A stretch of DNA of 64,000 bases from Halomontanus rarus (GCF_029338335.1 NZ_CP119796.1), one strand, 5' to 3'; positions 42,287-52,095 are shown, counted from the stretch's first letter. Translations and numbers: made by a program. Notes: generated by a model from the sequence alone, not told the origin.

Positions 42287-43372
42287 ATGAGTACCATTGA
42301 CACACTCGGACGAGGGAACGCGTTCGTCCGTGGACGTCCACTGTTGTCGGTCGTGTTTCTCGTCGGGTTCGCCCTCCTCGTCGATCTGGTACACGGCATG
42401 TACACCGGGAGAATCCCGCTCGAGAACGTCACCAGACTCTTCTGGAACGGTCTTCTTGTCGGATTGATTCTCGGGCTGGCGGGCATCGGTCTCTCGATGA
42501 CTTACAGCATCCTCAACTTCGCCAATTTCTCTCACGGCGACCTCATCACCGTCGGCGCGTTCTCCGGGTGGTCGGCAACGTACCTGCTCGCTGGCGCCGG
42601 CGCCACCGAGTTCGGAGCCAGAGTCCTGATCGACGCGAACCTGAACGTTACCGTCCTCAGTGATCCGTTCGCGGTCGTCGTCGGCCTCGTTCTGGCGTCG
42701 GCACTCACGATTCTCATCGCACTGGTGGTCGACCGCCTGGTGTACCGTCCGATGCGTGACTCGAGCGGGATCTCCTTGCTCATCGCGAGCATCGGTGTGG
42801 CGCTCGTCTTGCGCCACCTCGTCGCCTTCGTCTACCGGGCGCACACGCGGGGCGTGACCGGCGGCGAACGGGTCGATATCCTCCCCGTCTTCGAAGGGGC
42901 CGGAAACGTCAGCGTCAACACCGCGACGCTGATGGTCGTCGCCGTTACCCTCATGATCGGCGTTCATCTGCTCGTCCAGCGGACGAAACTGGGGACGGCC
43001 ATGCGCGCGATGGCCGACAACCAGGATCTGGCGCTGATCACCGGCATTCCGACGGAGCGGGTCGTTACGTGGACGTGGATCCTCGGCGCCGGCCTCACCG
43101 GGGCCGCGGGCTTTCTCATCGTCCTCGAGCGGGGCACGCTAGACTTCAACATCGGCTGGGGGCTGTTGTTGCTCATCTTCGCGGCCGTCATCCTCGGTGG
43201 GATCGGATCGATTTACGGGGCGATCGGCGGCGGACTGATTATTGGCCTGACCCAGTCGCTGTCGACGATCTGGATACCCTCGGATTTCGCGACGCCGGCG
43301 GCGTTCTTCCTGATGATCCTCGTCTTACTGTTTCGTCCGTCCGGGCTGTTTAGCGGGGTGAGTACGGCGTGA
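42287..43372 (+). CDS. livH: branched-chain amino-acid ABC transporter permease LivH
   Basis: The 361-residue permease has about eight membrane helices. Marks are GLVGLILGLAGIGLSMTYSI-like GLILGLAGIGLSMTYSILNF (typical N-terminal LivH segment), FANFSHGDLITVGAFSG, and a coupling loop AMRAMADNQDLALITGIPTE. The end is AVILGGIGSIYGAIGGGLII. It is the first gene of a four-gene ABC set. Its stop overlaps the GTG of livM by 4 bases. It imports Leu/Ile/Val or similar compounds. Confidence 0.92.
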   Translation: MSTIDTLGRGNAFVRGRPLLSVVFLVGFALLVDLVHGMYTGRIPLENVTRLFWNGLLVGLILGLAGIGLSMTYSILNFANFSHGDLITVGAFSGWSATYLLAGAGATEFGARVLIDANLNVTVLSDPFAVVVGLVLASALTILIALVVDRLVYRPMRDSSGISLLIASIGVALVLRHLVAFVYRAHTRGVTGGERVDILPVFEGAGNVSVNTATLMVVAVTLMIGVHLLVQRTKLGTAMRAMADNQDLALITGIPTERVVTWTWILGAGLTGAAGFLIVLERGTLDFNIGWGLLLLIFAAVILGGIGSIYGAIGGGLIIGLTQSLSTIWIPSDFATPAAFFLMILVLLFRPSGLFSGVSTA

Positions 43373-44922
43373 GTTCGCCCTCGACGACCGACGGTAACGG
43401 CGGATCCCGATCGGGTTCCGACGCCGGCTCCGACTCCGCCGACTCCGGATCCCGCTCACTGCTTCCCGAAACACGGTGGCAACGCGACGTGGTCCTGATC
43501 CTCGCCACACTGCTGGGCATCTACGCACTCTTCGCGTTGATCGGAGTCGCGCTCGACTTCGACACGAACGGCATCCTCAACGTGCTTCGCGAGCTCACGC
43601 TGTTCGCAGCGGTGTACGCGATGCTCGTACTCGCCTTGAATCTCCACTGGGGGTACACCGGGCTGTTCAACATCGGCGTCGCCGGCTTCATGGCCGTCGG
43701 CGTCTACACGATGGCGATCCTGACCGCCTCGCCGGACGCGACCGCACCCGGGTTCGGTCTTCCGTTGTGGGTCGGAATCGTCGGCGGAATGGCGATGGCG
43801 GCGCTCGTCGGACTCGTCGCCGCGCTTCCCGCGCTCCGGCTCCGGGCGGACTACCTCGCGATCGTCACCCTCGGACTGTCGGAGATCATCCGCCTCACCT
43901 TCCAGTCGATGCAGTTCTCCAACGCACTCGAGGACACCTTGGGCGTCGCGACCAACGGCGGGAGCGGCATGAACTTTCCCGGCACGCGAAACGTGGTCCA
44001 GTACGCGTTCTACCGGGGTGGTGACCGCACCAGCGAGCCGACCGTCCTCGGCGACGCGCTGTTCGGTCTCGCCGAATCGGTCGACGTCCTCCCGCTCGTC
44101 GTCCTCGGATGGGGGTACAACGTCGTGCTCGCGATCGGCGTGGTGGCGTTCTACGTCCTCCTCGTTCGGATCGCCAATTCCCCATTCGGGCGCGTATTGA
44201 AGGCGATCCGCGAGGACGAACTCGTGGCCGCCTCGCTCGGAAAGAACACCGATCTGTTCAAGATCAAGGTGTTCATGCTCGGCTGCGCGCTCATGGGGCT
44301 AGCCGGTATCCTCTGGCAGGGCCAGGCCGGCTACACGAGCCCCCACGAGTTCCGCCCGGAACTGACCTTCTACGTGTTCATCGCGCTCATCATCGGCGGT
44401 GCAGGCTCGAACACGGGAAGCGTTCTCGGCGGACTCGTCTTCGGGACGCTCCTGTTTCAGGGGCCGCTGTACGTCCCGCGGCTCGTAGCGGAGGGGCTGT
44501 CCGTCGCCGGCGTCGAACTCGGACCGCCGCCGAATACCTTCTACGACGCGGCGCTCGCGCTGGGATCGCTCGATCCGCTTCCGATGCTCGCGTACGCGAC
44601 GGCGGGCACCAACGTCTCCTACCTTCGATTCGTCCTGCTGGGGGTCGTGTTGATCCTCGTCGTTCAGCGTCGGCCCGAGGGGTTACTGGGCCACCGCATC
44701 GAGACGGCGGCCGCCGTCGACCTCTCGAACCGGTCACGGACGACGGCGACCGACGGCGGGAGTTCGAACTCAAGTTCGAGTTCGATGCCGACGAACGGCG
44801 ATTCGGATTCGACGGTGACGGACGGCGATCTGGGTCCGACGTCGACGGACGACCGTCGCGATTCGACCGCGGCGACCGACGAACGGGACTCCGGTTCGGC
44901 GGACGGTGATCCCGATGAGTGA
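43369..44922 (+). CDS. livM: branched-chain amino-acid ABC transporter permease LivM
   Basis: The 517-residue permease begins at a GTG that overlaps livH. The core has LVLALNLHWGYTGLFNIGVA, ALRLRADYLAIVTLGLSEII, GRVLKAIREDELVAASLGKN (EAA-like loop), VFIALIIGGAGSNTGSVLGG and LLGVVLILVVQRRPEGLLG. It has polar Ser/Asp/Thr-rich tails: about 25 residues at the N-terminus and 70 at the C-terminus, the latter longer than usual. The tail reads SNSSSSSMPTNGDSDSTVTD. It pairs with LivH in the membrane. Confidence 0.92.
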   Translation: MSSPSTTDGNGGSRSGSDAGSDSADSGSRSLLPETRWQRDVVLILATLLGIYALFALIGVALDFDTNGILNVLRELTLFAAVYAMLVLALNLHWGYTGLFNIGVAGFMAVGVYTMAILTASPDATAPGFGLPLWVGIVGGMAMAALVGLVAALPALRLRADYLAIVTLGLSEIIRLTFQSMQFSNALEDTLGVATNGGSGMNFPGTRNVVQYAFYRGGDRTSEPTVLGDALFGLAESVDVLPLVVLGWGYNVVLAIGVVAFYVLLVRIANSPFGRVLKAIREDELVAASLGKNTDLFKIKVFMLGCALMGLAGILWQGQAGYTSPHEFRPELTFYVFIALIIGGAGSNTGSVLGGLVFGTLLFQGPLYVPRLVAEGLSVAGVELGPPPNTFYDAALALGSLDPLPMLAYATAGTNVSYLRFVLLGVVLILVVQRRPEGLLGHRIETAAAVDLSNRSRTTATDGGSSNSSSSSMPTNGDSDSTVTDGDLGPTSTDDRRDSTAATDERDSGSADGDPDE

Positions 44923-45763
44923 GCAGGCGGCCGAACCCGCGACGGAGGCCGGGGATCGAACGACCGCCGGAGGCGAGTCGAACGCCACCGACTCCCCGCC
45001 GCCGCTTCGCGTCACGAACCTCGAGAAGCACTTCGGAGGGATCGCCGCCGTCGACGGCGTTTCCTTCGACGTCCACGAAGGGACGCTCACCGGTCTCATC
45101 GGACCGAACGGGGCCGGCAAGTCGACGGCCTTCGACTGTATCACCGGCGTCTACGCGCCGGACGCCGGGACCGTCGAGTTCAACGGCGAGGACATCACCG
45201 GTCTCGAGCCGTTCGAGATCTGTAATCGCGGCCTCGTCCGCACGTTCCAGATCGCCCGCGAACTCGAGAAGATGACGGTCCTCGAGAACCTGATGCTCGC
45301 GCCCGCCGGTCAGCGCGGGGAAGCCCTCTGGCGATCGGTGACACCGATCGCGAGACGCGGCGTTGCCGCGGAGGAACGCGACCTGCGCGAACGCGTCTGG
45401 GAGACCCTCGAGTTCTTCGAGATCGATCACCTGGCCGAGGAGTACGCGGGCACCCTCTCGGGCGGGCAGCGAAAACTGCTCGAGATGTCGCGGGCGCTGA
45501 TGACGGATCCCGACGTCGTGTTGCTCGACGAACCGCTCGCGGGGGTCAACCCGTCCCTGGAGAAGAAACTGCTCGAACGCATCCACGACCTTCGCGAGGA
45601 GGGATACACCTTCCTGCTGGTCGAACACGATATGGACGTCATCATGAACCACTGCGAGCGCGTCATCGTCATGCATCAGGGGACGAACCTCGCCGCGGGA
45701 ACGCCTGAAGAGATCACGTCGAACGAACGGGTCATCGACGCCTACCTCGGAGGGGAAGTCTGA
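44915..45763 (+). CDS. livG: branched-chain amino-acid ABC transporter ATPase LivG
   Basis: The 282-residue ATPase has Walker A GPNGAGKSTAFDCITG, the LivG-type region GLVRTFQIARELEKMTVLEN, signature LSGGQRKLLEMSRALM, Walker B VVLLDEPLAGVNPS and switch His LLVEHDMDVIMNHCERVIVM. A 30-residue Ala/Glu/Thr stretch precedes the core. ATG 44915 overlaps the livM stop by 8 bases. The more upstream GTG is less likely. Confidence 0.93.
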   Translation: MSEQAAEPATEAGDRTTAGGESNATDSPPPLRVTNLEKHFGGIAAVDGVSFDVHEGTLTGLIGPNGAGKSTAFDCITGVYAPDAGTVEFNGEDITGLEPFEICNRGLVRTFQIARELEKMTVLENLMLAPAGQRGEALWRSVTPIARRGVAAEERDLRERVWETLEFFEIDHLAEEYAGTLSGGQRKLLEMSRALMTDPDVVLLDEPLAGVNPSLEKKLLERIHDLREEGYTFLLVEHDMDVIMNHCERVIVMHQGTNLAAGTPEEITSNERVIDAYLGGEV

Positions 45764-46467
45764 TGGCGTTGCTCGAAGTTTCGGGACTCGACGCCGGATA
45801 CGGCGACCTGCAGATCCTCGAGGACGTCGACCTCGAGATCGGGGGCGACGAGTACGTCGCCGTCGTCGGACCGAACGGGGCCGGCAAGTCGACGGTGATG
45901 AAGTCGATCTTCGGGCTGGCGACGTACATGGGCGGGCGAATCGTCTTCGACGGCGAGGAGATCGACGGACTCCGACCGGAGGAGATCATCCACCGCGGCC
46001 TCGGGTACGTCCCGCAGGACGACAACGTCTTCCCCTCGCTGTCGGTCGAAGAAAACCTCGAGATGGGGGCGTACATCCTGTCGGAGGTTCCTGGGGATCG
46101 GCTCCGGGAGGTGTACGATCGATTTCCGATCCTCGAGGAGCGACGGTCGCAGACGGCGGGCGACCTGAGCGGCGGGCAGCGGCAGATGCTCGCGATGGGG
46201 CGGGCACTGATGCTCGATCCGGCGCTCCTCATGCTCGACGAACCGAGTGCGGGGCTGGCACCGGATCTCGTCGAGGAGCTGTTCGATCGGATCGACGCGA
46301 TCAACGACGCCGGAACCGCGATACTGATGGTCGAACAGAACGCGACGGAAGCGCTCGATCGGTGCGACCGCGGATACGTCCTCGTTCAGGGACGGAACCG
46401 ATACGTCGATACCGGCGAGCGCCTGCTCGAGAACGAGCAGGTCAGGCAGGACTTCCTCGGTGGGTAA
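45763..46467 (+). CDS. livF: branched-chain amino-acid ABC transporter ATPase LivF
   Basis: The 234-residue ATPase has Walker A GPNGAGKSTVMKSIFG, GLGYVPQDDNVFPSLSVEEN, signature LSGGQRQMLAMGRALM, Walker B LLMLDEPSAGLAPD and LMVEQNATEALDRCDRGYVL. The ATG shares a base with the livG stop (TGATG), so the four transporter genes form one tightly coupled unit. The binding protein gene lies just after it on the other strand. Confidence 0.93.
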   Translation: MALLEVSGLDAGYGDLQILEDVDLEIGGDEYVAVVGPNGAGKSTVMKSIFGLATYMGGRIVFDGEEIDGLRPEEIIHRGLGYVPQDDNVFPSLSVEENLEMGAYILSEVPGDRLREVYDRFPILEERRSQTAGDLSGGQRQMLAMGRALMLDPALLMLDEPSAGLAPDLVEELFDRIDAINDAGTAILMVEQNATEALDRCDRGYVLVQGRNRYVDTGERLLENEQVRQDFLGG

Positions 46468-46517
46468 TCGGTGCGCCGAATATCGGTGGTGAGGAAGGCC
46501 GAACGGGCCGAGAACGG

Positions 46518-47801
46518 CTAGTCGTCTTCGCTCTCGCTCTCGCTCTCGTCCCCGTTCTCGTCGTCACCTTCGAACTCGATCGTCTCGATGACCTCGATCG
46601 CCTCCGCTTGCGCATCGAACTCGAGGATGTCGAACGTCGCGGACACCACGTCGCCGTTCTCGTCGAAGTCGACCGTACTGGATGCGCCCTGATAATTGAC
46701 CTCGTCGCCGTTCGCAACCATCTCGACGGCCTCTCCGAGCGTGCTCGGTCCGACCTCCTCGCCGTTCGGATTGGCGACGGTGCGCATATTGTCGCGAATC
46801 GCAGCCCCGTCGCTCGCTCCGGCGGCGACGTGTGCGAGGATGAGCACCGCGCTCGAGTCGTAGGCGTTGGAGGTGAAGACCGTCGGCGAGCGGCCGTACT
46901 CCTGTTCGTACAGGTCCTCGAAGAACTCCTGTTCGGGTCCGCCGGCGCTGGGTGCGGTCCCGGTCACGTTCTCGAGGTCGTTTCCGACATCGGCGGGCAA
47001 GTCCGGGGTGGCCAATCCGTCGGTGATGAGGATGTCTGCGCCGGTGTCGAACTGCGAGTAGTAGTCCCGGAACAGCTGGATGCCGCTCTGGGGGAAGCCG
47101 ACGATCATCAGCGTGTCGGGGTCGTCCGCCAGCGCCTGCTGGATGCGCGAGGTGTACGACGGCTGTTCGGGCTCGAACGACACCTCGTTCAGGACGTCGC
47201 CGCCCTGTTCCTCGAAGGCACCGACGTAACTCCCCGAGAGCTGCTGTCCGTAATCGTCGTTCAGGTGCAGGGTGGCCGTCGTCTCCGCTCCGAGGGTATC
47301 GATCGCGACCTGCGCTAAAACGTCTCCTTGAAGCACGTCGCTCGGTGCGGTCCGGAAGATGAAATCGTCGTCCTCGAGATCGGTCACCGACGGTGCGGTA
47401 CTCGAGGGCGAGCAGCCGACGACCTGATTCGGAATGAACACTTGCTGGGTGACCTGCATGTTGACGTTCGAGGCCATCGGTCCGTTGACCATCGGATAGC
47501 CGGCGTTTACGAGCGCTTCGGCGGCGGAGATCCCGGTCTGTGGATCGGTCGCCGTGTCTTCGGTCTGGGAACTGATGGCGATCGGTGCCTCCGAGTCACC
47601 GAGTTGCGTGACCGGAAGTTCCGCGGCTGGCTGGATATCGGCACCGAGCGGGCCCAGATCACCCGTCGTCGCCATCAGGATTCCGAGGTTGACCTGGGAT
47701 TCCTGTCGGGCCGCAACACCTGTCGTTCCGAGGTAGCCGGCGACGCCGGCAGTGCCTGCGATTCCCTTCAAGACCTGTCGTCGTCGTAACTCATGTCCCA
47801 T
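46518..47801 (-). CDS. ABC transporter substrate-binding protein, LivJ-like
   Basis: The 427-residue periplasmic-binding-like protein starts MGHELRRRQVLKGIAGTAGV, a Tat signal, with no lipobox Cys. Mature sequence has VNLGILMATTGDLGPLGADI, a type I binding fold (AETTATLHLNDDYGQQLSGS; LMIVGFPQSGIQLFRDYYSQ). The C-terminal tail is Glu/Ser/Asp-rich. It most likely feeds LivHMGF, but it is convergent with that operon and so has its own promoter, allowing excess binding protein to be made. Confidence 0.88.
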   Translation of the reverse strand: MGHELRRRQVLKGIAGTAGVAGYLGTTGVAARQESQVNLGILMATTGDLGPLGADIQPAAELPVTQLGDSEAPIAISSQTEDTATDPQTGISAAEALVNAGYPMVNGPMASNVNMQVTQQVFIPNQVVGCSPSSTAPSVTDLEDDDFIFRTAPSDVLQGDVLAQVAIDTLGAETTATLHLNDDYGQQLSGSYVGAFEEQGGDVLNEVSFEPEQPSYTSRIQQALADDPDTLMIVGFPQSGIQLFRDYYSQFDTGADILITDGLATPDLPADVGNDLENVTGTAPSAGGPEQEFFEDLYEQEYGRSPTVFTSNAYDSSAVLILAHVAAGASDGAAIRDNMRTVANPNGEEVGPSTLGEAVEMVANGDEVNYQGASSTVDFDENGDVVSATFDILEFDAQAEAIEVIETIEFEGDDENGDESESESEDD

Positions 47802-48089
47802 ACGTCAGAGTAGGTACCGATACCGCTAATAACCCTACTCAATAATCGTTAAAATTCTCGTCGGTGTGATCTTCTACTTGACGAAGAGAAGGCGGCTACC
47901 GGCCGTCGATGCCGTCTACCATCTTCGAGCGCCCGTCGTGACGTCTCCAAAACGAACGGGGATCACTCGAGCGGAGTCGCTCGATAGTTTTCGGCGGCGG
48001 GCAACTTCGCGACCGAAACGGGTTGCAGAACGCTTTTTGTGCCCGTGGTCGTTGCCTCGGGCAATGACCCGGTACCGGAGGGCGATTCG

Positions 48090-49640
48090 ATGACGATGGA
48101 GGATCGCATCGACGAATTACAGGAGTTACGTGAGGAGGCGTTACTCGGCGGGGGCGAGGACCGAATCGAGCGCCAACACGAGAAGGGCAAGATGACCGCC
48201 CGCGAGCGCATCGAGTACTTCCTCGACGAGGACACGTTCACCGAGTTCGATCAGCTTCGGACCCACCAGACGAGCAACTTCGGGATGGAAGAGCGAAAGA
48301 TCCTCGGCGACGGGGTCGTCACCGGCTACGGCGAGGTCGACGGCCGAACCGTCTTCGTCTTCGCACACGACTTCACCGTCTTCGGCGGCTCGCTCGGCGA
48401 GGTCTTCGCCGAGAAGATCTGCAAGGTGATGGATCAAGCGATGGAAGTCGGCGCACCGATCGTCGGCCTGAACGACTCCGCGGGGGCTCGCATTCAAGAG
48501 GGTGTCAACAGCCTCGCCGGCTTCACCGACATCTTCCAGCGAAACCAGCGGGCCAGCGGCGTCGTCCCGCAGATTTCGGGGATCATGGGACCGTGTGCCG
48601 GCGGCGCCGTCTACTCACCGTCGATCACGGACTTCATCTTCATGGTCAAAGACACCAGCCACATGTACATCACCGGGCCGGGTGTCACCAAGACCGTCAC
48701 CGGCGAGGACGTCACCCACGAGGAACTCGGTGGCGCGATGACTCACGCCGACCAGACCGGCGTCGCCCAGTTCGCCTGCGAGGACGAAGAGCAGGCCTTG
48801 GACGACATCAGGCGCCTGCTCTCGTATCTCCCCCAGAACAACGTCGAGGACCCGCCACGGGTAGAGCCCTGGGACGACCCCGACCGCCGGGACAAGAGCC
48901 TCGAGTCGATCGTCCCCTCGAGTCCCCAGAAGCCCTACGACATGACGAACGTCATCGACTCCGTCGTCGACGAGGGCTCCTTTTTCGAGGTGGCCGAGAA
49001 CTTCTCGAAGAACATCGTCGTCGGGTTCGGTCGCCTCGACGGTCGGTCCGTGGGACTGGTGGCGAACCAGCCCCGCGTGAACGCCGGAACGCTGACCGTC
49101 GACGCCTCGATGAAGGGCTCGCGGTTCGTCCGCTTCTGTGATTCGTTCAACATCCCGATCGTGACCTTCGTCGACGTGCCCGGATACATGCCCGGGACAG
49201 ATCAGGAACACCGCGGGATCATCCGCCACGGGGCCAAGTTGCTCTACGCGTACGCGGAAGCGACCGTCCCGCTGCTGACGGTCATCACCCGCAAAGCCTA
49301 CGGCGGCGCCTACTGCGTGATGGCCTCGAAGAACCTCGGCGCCGACATCAACTACGCCTGGCCGACCGCCGAGATCGCGGTCATGGGCCCGCAGGGCGCG
49401 GTCAACATCCTCTACCGCGACGAACTCGAGGAGGCCGACAACCCCGACGAACTCCGGGACGAACTCATCGAGGAGTACCGCGAGGAGTTCGCCAACCCCT
49501 ACACCGCGACGGACAAGGGCTTCCTCGACGACGTCATCCTTCCCACCGAAACCCGGCCGCGACTGATCGACGACCTCGAGATGCTCGAGACCAAACGCGA
49601 AGAGACTCCCGACAAGAAACACGGGAACATTCCGCTCTGA
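48090..49640 (+). CDS. pccB: acyl-CoA carboxylase carboxyltransferase subunit (PccB)
   Basis: The 516-residue protein is a fused-type beta carboxyltransferase: MTMEDRIDELQELREEALLG, PIVGLNDSAGARIQEGVNSL, GIMGPCAGGAVYSPSITDFI (acyl-CoA pocket) and PIVTFVDVPGYMPGTDQEHR. The end is DVILPTETRPRLIDDLEMLE. It transfers carboxyl from biotin to propionyl- or acetyl-CoA. ATG 48090 has the ribosome site GGAGGG nine bases upstream and a T-rich box near 48033. The stop overlaps the pccX ATG by one base. Confidence 0.93.
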   Translation: MTMEDRIDELQELREEALLGGGEDRIERQHEKGKMTARERIEYFLDEDTFTEFDQLRTHQTSNFGMEERKILGDGVVTGYGEVDGRTVFVFAHDFTVFGGSLGEVFAEKICKVMDQAMEVGAPIVGLNDSAGARIQEGVNSLAGFTDIFQRNQRASGVVPQISGIMGPCAGGAVYSPSITDFIFMVKDTSHMYITGPGVTKTVTGEDVTHEELGGAMTHADQTGVAQFACEDEEQALDDIRRLLSYLPQNNVEDPPRVEPWDDPDRRDKSLESIVPSSPQKPYDMTNVIDSVVDEGSFFEVAENFSKNIVVGFGRLDGRSVGLVANQPRVNAGTLTVDASMKGSRFVRFCDSFNIPIVTFVDVPGYMPGTDQEHRGIIRHGAKLLYAYAEATVPLLTVITRKAYGGAYCVMASKNLGADINYAWPTAEIAVMGPQGAVNILYRDELEEADNPDELRDELIEEYREEFANPYTATDKGFLDDVILPTETRPRLIDDLEMLETKREETPDKKHGNIPL

Positions 49641-50002
49641 TGGCTCCGGAATCCAGTTCCCGGTCCGTCGTCGATGATTCGGAGTCGGATTCAGATTTGG
49701 AATCGACGACACCAACGCGACCGCTCGAGGTGGGCACCGGGAGTCTCGAGGTCACGATCCCCGACGACGCGAGCGCCGAGGAGACCGCGGCCATCGCCGT
49801 CGCCGTCGGCGCTCACCTCCGGGACCGAGAACTCGCGGCCGCCGCTGCCGCTGCCGCGGCCGAGGACGCCGAGGAGACGTGGGAGAACCGCCGTTGGGCG
49901 TTCGCCGGGCGGATGCGCGCCCAACAACGGCGAGCGACTCGCGTGCCGAAATCCGCGCCGACTGACGCCTGGACGGCGGCCGGACGAACCGATCGGTTCT
50001 GA
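49640..50002 (+). CDS. pccX: small acyl-CoA carboxylase subunit (PccX, epsilon-like)
   Basis: The 120-residue protein has a Ser/Asp N-terminal stretch, then LEVTIPDDASAEETAAIAVA, an Ala-rich helix and WENRRWAFAGRMRAQQRRAT, ending RVPKSAPTDAWTAAGRTDRF. This W-AGR..R motif is that of actinobacterial AccE epsilon subunits. Haloferax mediterranei has a comparable third subunit needed for propionyl-CoA carboxylase activity. It lies between pccB and pccA and overlaps pccB by one base. Confidence 0.85.
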   Translation: MAPESSSRSVVDDSESDSDLESTTPTRPLEVGTGSLEVTIPDDASAEETAAIAVAVGAHLRDRELAAAAAAAAAEDAEETWENRRWAFAGRMRAQQRRATRVPKSAPTDAWTAAGRTDRF

Positions 50003-50136
50003 AGGCGGGTCCGTTGCGGCCGAGTTTCGTCTGCGTCGTTCCCTTCTCGATCGCTCATCCATCCCCGGCAGCGACCGACGCGACGGCACTGGTTGCGAAA
50101 AAGTAAGGTAGGGCCCTCTCGAGGGTTCCAACAGGA

Positions 50137-51957
50137 ATGTTTCGGAAGGTTCTCGTTGCCAACCGCGGTGAGATCGCCGTCAGAGTCATGCGGGCGTGCG
50201 AGGAGTTGAACGTCGGAACCGTCGCCGTCTACTCGGAGGCCGATAAGAACTCGGGACACGTCCGGTACGCCGACGAGGCCTACAACATTGGCCCCGCCAG
50301 GGCGGCCGACTCGTATCTCGACCACGAGGCCGTCATCGAGGCCGCGCGCAAGGCCGACGCCGACGCCATTCACCCCGGCTACGGCTTCCTCGCAGAGAAC
50401 GCCGCGTTCGCGCGCAAGGTCGAAGAGACCGACGGGATCACCTGGATCGGCCCCGCGAGCGAGTCGATGGAGACCCTCGGCGAGAAGACCAAGGCTCGGA
50501 CGGTCATGAACGCGGCCGACGTCCCGATCGTTCCCGGGACGACCGACCCCGTGACCGATCCCGAGGAGGTCCGCGCGTTCGGCGAGGAACACGGCTACCC
50601 GATCGCCATCAAAGCGGAGGGTGGCGGTGGCGGCCGCGGCATGAAGGTCGTCGAAGACGAAAGCGAGGTCGACGACCAGTTCGAGAGCGCCCGCCGCGAG
50701 GGTGAGGCCTACTTCGACAACGACTCTGTCTACCTCGAGCGCTACCTCGAGAATCCGCGTCACATCGAGGTCCAGATCATCGCCGACACACACGGTAACG
50801 TCCGGCATCTGGGCGAACGCGACTGTTCGCTCCAGCGCCGCCACCAGAAGGTCATCGAAGAGGGACCGTCGCCGGCGCTCTCCGACGACCTCCGGGAAGA
50901 GATCGGCGAGGCCGCCCGCAGAGGCGTGAAGGAATCGGACTACGTCAACGCCGGTACCGTCGAGTTCCTCGTCGAAGACGGCAACTTCTACTTCCTCGAG
51001 GTCAACACGCGGATTCAGGTCGAGCACACCGTCACCGAGGAGATCACGGGCATCGACATCGTGAAGTGGCAGATTCGCGTCGCGGACGGCGACGAACTCG
51101 CCTTCAGCCAGGACGACGTCGAGATCGACGGCCACGCCATGGAGTTCCGGATCAACGCGGAGAACGCGGCGAAGGACTTCCAGCCGGCCTCCGGCGGCAA
51201 ACTCGTCACGTACGATCCGCCGGGTGGGATCGGCGTCCGCATGGACGACGCCCTGCGACAGGGTGACGAAATCGTCACCGACTACGACTCGATGATCGCG
51301 AAACTGATCGTCTACGGCGAAGACCGCGACGAGTGTATCTCCCGGTCGCTGCGCGCGCTCCGCGAGTACGAGATCGAAGGCGTCACGACGATCGTTCCGT
51401 TCCACCGACTGATGCTCACCGACGAGACGTTCGTCGCCGGCGAGCACACGACGAAATACCTCGACGAAGAACTCGAGGTCGAGCGGATCGAGGACGCTCA
51501 GTCCCAGTGGGGCCCCGACGAGAGCGCCGGGGGCGAGGACGAAGACGAGGAGGTCGTCGAACGGGAGTTCACCGTCGAGGTCAACGGCAAACGGTTCGAG
51601 GTCAACCTCGAGGAACGCGGCGGCGCGGCGCTCCCCGTGGGGAACGGTGGGACCGGTGCCGGCGGGTCCGGCTCCGGCTCACCACCCGGTCGCCCCGATT
51701 CGGCCGGCGACGACGGTTCTGAGGCCCCCGAAATCGAGGGCGACGGCGAACACGTCACCGCCGAGATGCAGGGGACGATCCTCTCCGTAGACGTCGCCGA
51801 GGGCGACGAGGTCGAAGCCGGCGACGTGCTGGTCGTCCTCGAGGCGATGAAGATGGAAAACGACATCGTCGCCTCTCGCGGCGGCACCGTCACGCAAATC
51901 GCCGTCTCTGAGGGCGAGAGCGTCGATATGGGCGACTCGCTGGTCGCCCTCGAGTGA
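50137..51957 (+). CDS. pccA: acyl-CoA carboxylase biotin carboxylase with fused biotin carrier (PccA)
   Basis: The 606-residue protein begins MFRKVLVANRGEIAVRVMRA. The biotin carboxylase part has HPGYGFLAENAAFA, the ATP-grasp Gly-rich loop KAEGGGGGRGMKVV and LEVNTRIQVEHTVTEEITGI. A flexible Gly/Ser/Pro linker follows from about residue 500. The biotinyl domain has EAMKMEN about 40 residues from the end, the lysine being the biotin site. It carboxylates biotin with ATP and bicarbonate for PccB. There is a 134-base gap after pccX. Confidence 0.94.
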   Translation: MFRKVLVANRGEIAVRVMRACEELNVGTVAVYSEADKNSGHVRYADEAYNIGPARAADSYLDHEAVIEAARKADADAIHPGYGFLAENAAFARKVEETDGITWIGPASESMETLGEKTKARTVMNAADVPIVPGTTDPVTDPEEVRAFGEEHGYPIAIKAEGGGGGRGMKVVEDESEVDDQFESARREGEAYFDNDSVYLERYLENPRHIEVQIIADTHGNVRHLGERDCSLQRRHQKVIEEGPSPALSDDLREEIGEAARRGVKESDYVNAGTVEFLVEDGNFYFLEVNTRIQVEHTVTEEITGIDIVKWQIRVADGDELAFSQDDVEIDGHAMEFRINAENAAKDFQPASGGKLVTYDPPGGIGVRMDDALRQGDEIVTDYDSMIAKLIVYGEDRDECISRSLRALREYEIEGVTTIVPFHRLMLTDETFVAGEHTTKYLDEELEVERIEDAQSQWGPDESAGGEDEDEEVVEREFTVEVNGKRFEVNLEERGGAALPVGNGGTGAGGSGSGSPPGRPDSAGDDGSEAPEIEGDGEHVTAEMQGTILSVDVAEGDEVEAGDVLVVLEAMKMENDIVASRGGTVTQIAVSEGESVDMGDSLVALE

Positions 51958-51967
51958 CTTACTAAAA

Positions 51968-52095
51968 TCGGTTCTCTGTCGGTTCTCTGTCGGTTCTCTG
52001 TCGGTTCTCTGTCGGTTCTCTGTCGGTTCTCTGTCGGTTCTCTGTCGGTTCTCTGTCGGTTCTCTGTCGGTTCTCTGTCGGTTCTCTGTCGGTTC
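51968..52095 (+). repeat. 11-bp tandem repeat, 11 full copies
   Basis: The unit TCGGTTCTCTG is repeated 11 times without a mismatch (51968-52088), followed by 7 bases of a twelfth copy. It begins 11 bases after the pccA stop. The unit is not a multiple of three, and the apparent ORFs through it cycle with an 11-residue period. It is probably a length-variable non-coding array. Confidence 0.92.

Noticed and set aside
51968..52095. CRISPR array
   Set aside because: The 11-bp units are directly adjacent, with no spacers, and no cas genes are present. It is a plain tandem repeat.
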